Below are positions 61,504-64,000 of a stretch of DNA of 64,000 nucleotides, one piece after another. The position numbers were made by a program, and so were the translations under genes. The notes beneath the pieces were generated by a model, which did no database searches, was not told the origin of the DNA, and saw only the letters and a program-made list of their open reading frames with translations. Source of the stretch: Pseudomonas siliginis (GTDB taxonomy: Bacteria; Pseudomonadota; Gammaproteobacteria; Pseudomonadales; Pseudomonadaceae). The stretch lies in NCBI RefSeq assembly GCF_019145195.1, contig NZ_JAHSTW010000006.1, positions 310,001 through 374,000 on the forward strand. The letters run 5' to 3'. The first letter of the stretch is position 1, and every line of letters starts with the position of its first letter.

Positions 61504-62609
61504 CACAGCGCTCCGGCGGTTACGGCAGGGGTCGAGGCGCGCCGGCTCCAGCGCAGTTTCAGGCGTGGCCGATAGAGAATCAGCACGTCGCAGGCGAGCA
61601 GGAAAAACAGCATCATGCCCTGGAACAATTGGGTGATCGCTTGCGGCAGATTGAGCGACATCTGCGCGCTCTCGCCGCCGATGTACAGCAGTGCCATCAG
61701 CAGACTGGAGAACAGAATGCCGAGCGGATTCAACCGTCCCAGAAACGCCACGGTGATCGCCGCGTAGCCATAGCCCGGCGACACCTGGGGCACCAGTTGG
61801 CCGATCGGCCCGGTCACTTCGCAGACCCCGGCGAGCCCGGCCAGACCACCGCTGATCAACAGCGCCAGCCAGATCAGGCGCTTCTCGCGAAAGCCGACGA
61901 AACCTGCCGCACGCTTGTCCAGCCCGAGCACTTTGATCTGGAAGCCGATGAAGCTTTTCTGCAACAACACCCACACCGCAACCAGCGCGAGCAGGGCGAA
62001 ATACACGCCGGCATGCACGCGGCCGTCCTCCAGCAGCAGCGGCAGACGGCTGGCGTCGCCGAACATCGCCGACTCGGGAAAATTGAAGCCCGCCGGATCC
62101 TTCAACGGCCCGTGCACGCAGAACAGCAGCAGGTTCAGCGCGATGTAGTTGAGCATGATGCTGGTGAGGATTTCGTTGGCGTTGAAGCGCGTGCGCAGCC
62201 ATGCGGTGAGCCCGGCCCATGCGGCGCCCGCCAGCGTGCCGGTCAGCAGAATCAGCACCAGCGCCCAGCGACTTTGCATGTCGATAACGTTCACTGCCAG
62301 AGCACTGCCGGCCAAGGCGCCAAGTAGAAGTTGGCCTTCGGCGCCGATGTTCCAGATCCGCGCCTGATAGGCCACGGCCAGGCCCAGTGCGCAGAGCAGA
62401 ATCGGCAGCGCCTTGACCAGCAATTCAGACACGCCATACAAATCGCTGACGGGCGCGATCAGCAGTGTGTGCAAGGTTTGCAGTGGGTCGTGGCCCAGAG
62501 CGATGAACAACAGCGAGCCGCAGCCGAGGGTCAGCGCCGCCGCCAATAACGGCGAGCACCACAGCATCAGGCGCGATTGCTGGCCACGGGGTTCGAGAGA
62601 AAGCAGCAT
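61503..62609 (-). CDS. ABC transporter permease (BMP/nucleoside type, first)
   Basis: The 368-aa product is a BPD_transp_2 permease with about 9-10 membrane segments; ARIWNIGAEGQLLLGALAGS and RFNANEILTSIMLNYIAL are typical of NupP/YufP. It lies 12 bp after the ATPase gene and is coupled to the second permease gene. Confidence 0.9.
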   Translation of the reverse strand: MLLSLEPRGQQSRLMLWCSPLLAAALTLGCGSLLFIALGHDPLQTLHTLLIAPVSDLYGVSELLVKALPILLCALGLAVAYQARIWNIGAEGQLLLGALAGSALAVNVIDMQSRWALVLILLTGTLAGAAWAGLTAWLRTRFNANEILTSIMLNYIALNLLLFCVHGPLKDPAGFNFPESAMFGDASRLPLLLEDGRVHAGVYFALLALVAVWVLLQKSFIGFQIKVLGLDKRAAGFVGFREKRLIWLALLISGGLAGLAGVCEVTGPIGQLVPQVSPGYGYAAITVAFLGRLNPLGILFSSLLMALLYIGGESAQMSLNLPQAITQLFQGMMLFFLLACDVLILYRPRLKLRWSRRASTPAVTAGAL

Positions 62610-62621
62610 GTTGAAACTCCG

Positions 62622-64000
62622 TTAAACCGAGGCGGTGCGAGGTGAGTGATCGAACTGGCCGGCCATCCACGCGCCGACATCGCTCAGTTGTGTAGCGCCG
62701 GTATCTTGCAGCGCCGACAGACGCCCGCCGCACAGCGCGCCGAGGCGATCGCTGATCTGGAACAATTCATCGAGGTCTTCGGAAATCACCAGAATCGCCG
62801 CGCCGGCATCGCGCAGGGCGATCAAGGCGCGATGGATGGTGGCGGCGGCACCGACGTCTACGCCCCAGGTCGGGTGCGCGGCGATCAGCAGTTTCGGTTG
62901 CTGAAGAATTTCCCGGCCGAGGATGAATTTCTGCAAGTTGCCGCCGGACAGGCTGCGCGCAGCGGTTTGCGTGTCCGGGGTTTTCACGCCGAAGCGCTGG
63001 ATGATCTGTTGCGCGAGGGCTTCGACTTTGCTTCGTTGAATCAACCCGTGGCTGACCAGTTCTTGCTGAAAAGCACTGAGCAGGGCGTTATCGGCCAGAC
63101 TCAACTCCGGCACCGCGCCGTGGCCAAGGCGTTCGGCCGGCACGAAGGCCAAACCCAGTTTGCGCCGCGCATCCGGGCGCAGGTCAGCGACGTTTCTATC
63201 TGCGAAGCGCAGGGTCGCCGCCTGCGCGCGCGGCAAGGGCTGTTCGCCACTGAGCAGGGCGAGCAGCTCATCCTGACCATTGCCCGCGACCCCGGCGATG
63301 CCGACGATTTCACCGCTGCGCACTTGCAGGTCGATGTCTGTCAGCGAGCAACCGAACGGATCCGGGTTGTGCCAGCTCAAACCCTTCACCTGCAGAAACG
63401 CCGCGCCACCGCTGACTTTCGGATACTCGCCAATCAATCCCGCCGCTTCGCCGACCATCAGTTGTGCCAGTTGCTGATCCGTACATTGCGCCGGCAGGCA
63501 ATGCCCGGCTACCCGACCGCCGCGCAGCACCGTGGCGCTGTGGCACAAGGCGCGCACTTCACCGAGCTTGTGGCTGATAAACAGAATGCTGCAGCCCTCA
63601 TCGGCAAGGCGTCGCAGGGTGATGAACAATTCGTCAGCCTCTTGCGGGGTCAGCACCGAGGTCGGCTCATCGAGAATCAGCAGGCGGATGTCCTGCATCA
63701 GGCAACGGATGATTTCCACCCGCTGGCGCTCGCCGATCGACAGGCTGTGGACAAGTCGCTCCGGCTCCAGCGCCATGCCGTAACGCCGCGATACTTCGCG
63801 AATCTTCGGTTCCAGTTGCTTTGGCGTGCCGGCCGCCGCGCCCATCGCCAGGGCAATGTTCTGCGCCACGCTGAGGGTTTCGAACAGGGAGAAATGCTGG
63901 AACACCATGCCAATGCCCAACTGCCGCGCCTGCGCCGGATTGCGGATCTGCACGCGCTGACCCTCCCAGAGCATTTCACCGCTGTCGCACTGGGTGACCC
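62622..64000 (-). CDS. ABC transporter ATP-binding protein, 5' end outside window
   Basis: The visible part (about 459 codons) of a double-ATPase subunit lacks the first Walker A. First domain: MVFQHFSLFETLSVAQNIAL (Q-loop), LSIGERQRVEIIRCL (signature) and LLILDEPTSVLTPQEADELF (Walker B). Second domain: VGIAGVAGNGQDELLALL (Walker A-like without the GKS), LSGGNLQKFILGRE and LLIAAHPTWGVDVGAA, as in NupO/YufO and RbsA-type proteins. It energises uptake with the permeases downstream and, by inference, the BMP binding protein at 56495. Confidence 0.9.
   Translation of the reverse strand, partial: VTQCDSGEMLWEGQRVQIRNPAQARQLGIGMVFQHFSLFETLSVAQNIALAMGAAAGTPKQLEPKIREVSRRYGMALEPERLVHSLSIGERQRVEIIRCLMQDIRLLILDEPTSVLTPQEADELFITLRRLADEGCSILFISHKLGEVRALCHSATVLRGGRVAGHCLPAQCTDQQLAQLMVGEAAGLIGEYPKVSGGAAFLQVKGLSWHNPDPFGCSLTDIDLQVRSGEIVGIAGVAGNGQDELLALLSGEQPLPRAQAATLRFADRNVADLRPDARRKLGLAFVPAERLGHGAVPELSLADNALLSAFQQELVSHGLIQRSKVEALAQQIIQRFGVKTPDTQTAARSLSGGNLQKFILGREILQQPKLLIAAHPTWGVDVGAAATIHRALIALRDAGAAILVISEDLDELFQISDRLGALCGGRLSALQDTGATQLSDVGAWMAGQFDHSPRTASV

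Overview
The window is Pseudomonas DNA, most likely from the P. fluorescens/P. koreensis group. The evidence is the GC-rich codon use, the gene order gcbA-like / DUF2333 / NUDIX / SUI1 / speA (the order around P. aeruginosa PA4843-PA4839), a flp-tad-rcp pilus locus with PprA/PprB, and dozens of copies of the short palindromic REP typical of fluorescent pseudomonads (TGTGGGAGCGAGCC / TGCTCGCGAA). No rRNA, tRNA, CRISPR array or insertion sequence was seen.

Left part (1-14.5 kb): the 5' end of a GcbA-like regulator; a four-gene hcp island of type VI secretion (T6SS) with a DUF2515-like candidate effector and a small membrane protein; the conserved DUF2333-NUDIX-SUI1-speA block; a second T6SS remnant (short vgrG plus DUF4123 adaptor, no cargo gene); then a MATE exporter, a MazG-like/CmoM operon and two DUF4136 lipoproteins.

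Tad region (14.7-32.3 kb): tadG, the sensor kinase gene pprA, tadE, prepilin peptidase fppA and response regulator pprB, then the main minus-strand operon rcpC-rcpA-tadZ-tadA-tadB-tadC-tadD-DUF3613 and the divergent pilin gene flp. A stand-alone receiver-domain gene follows flp. Immediately behind pprB and behind that receiver gene lie two copies of a ~400-bp interspersed repeat. Each copy is associated with a DUF6124 gene whose leader has a striking three-loop architecture: a 7-8 nt word, its reverse complement, then the word again. The word differs between the two copies while the flanks are conserved. This is the most interesting undescribed feature of the window.

Middle part (32.8-48 kb): an outer-membrane TpsB-type transporter next to a glycine-rich collagen-like lipoprotein; a MaoC hydratase / long FabG-type reductase operon divergent from a thiolase; a RIO kinase; an MFS transporter; a copper module (copA-cueR, copZ, with visible CueR operators); and a Bcr/CflA exporter.

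Right part (48-64 kb): a quinone-oxidoreductase/monooxygenase pair divergent from a LysR gene; an ArsR-like regulator followed by an MFS transporter; then a purine salvage and uptake region with adenine deaminase, a 2OG-Fe(II) oxygenase, a BMP-family binding protein, a ChaA antiporter, 8-oxoguanine deaminase, an SDR enzyme and the permeases and ATPase of a BMP/nucleoside-type ABC transporter, cut by the window end. REP pairs (REPINs) sit in most intergenic gaps of the right half.
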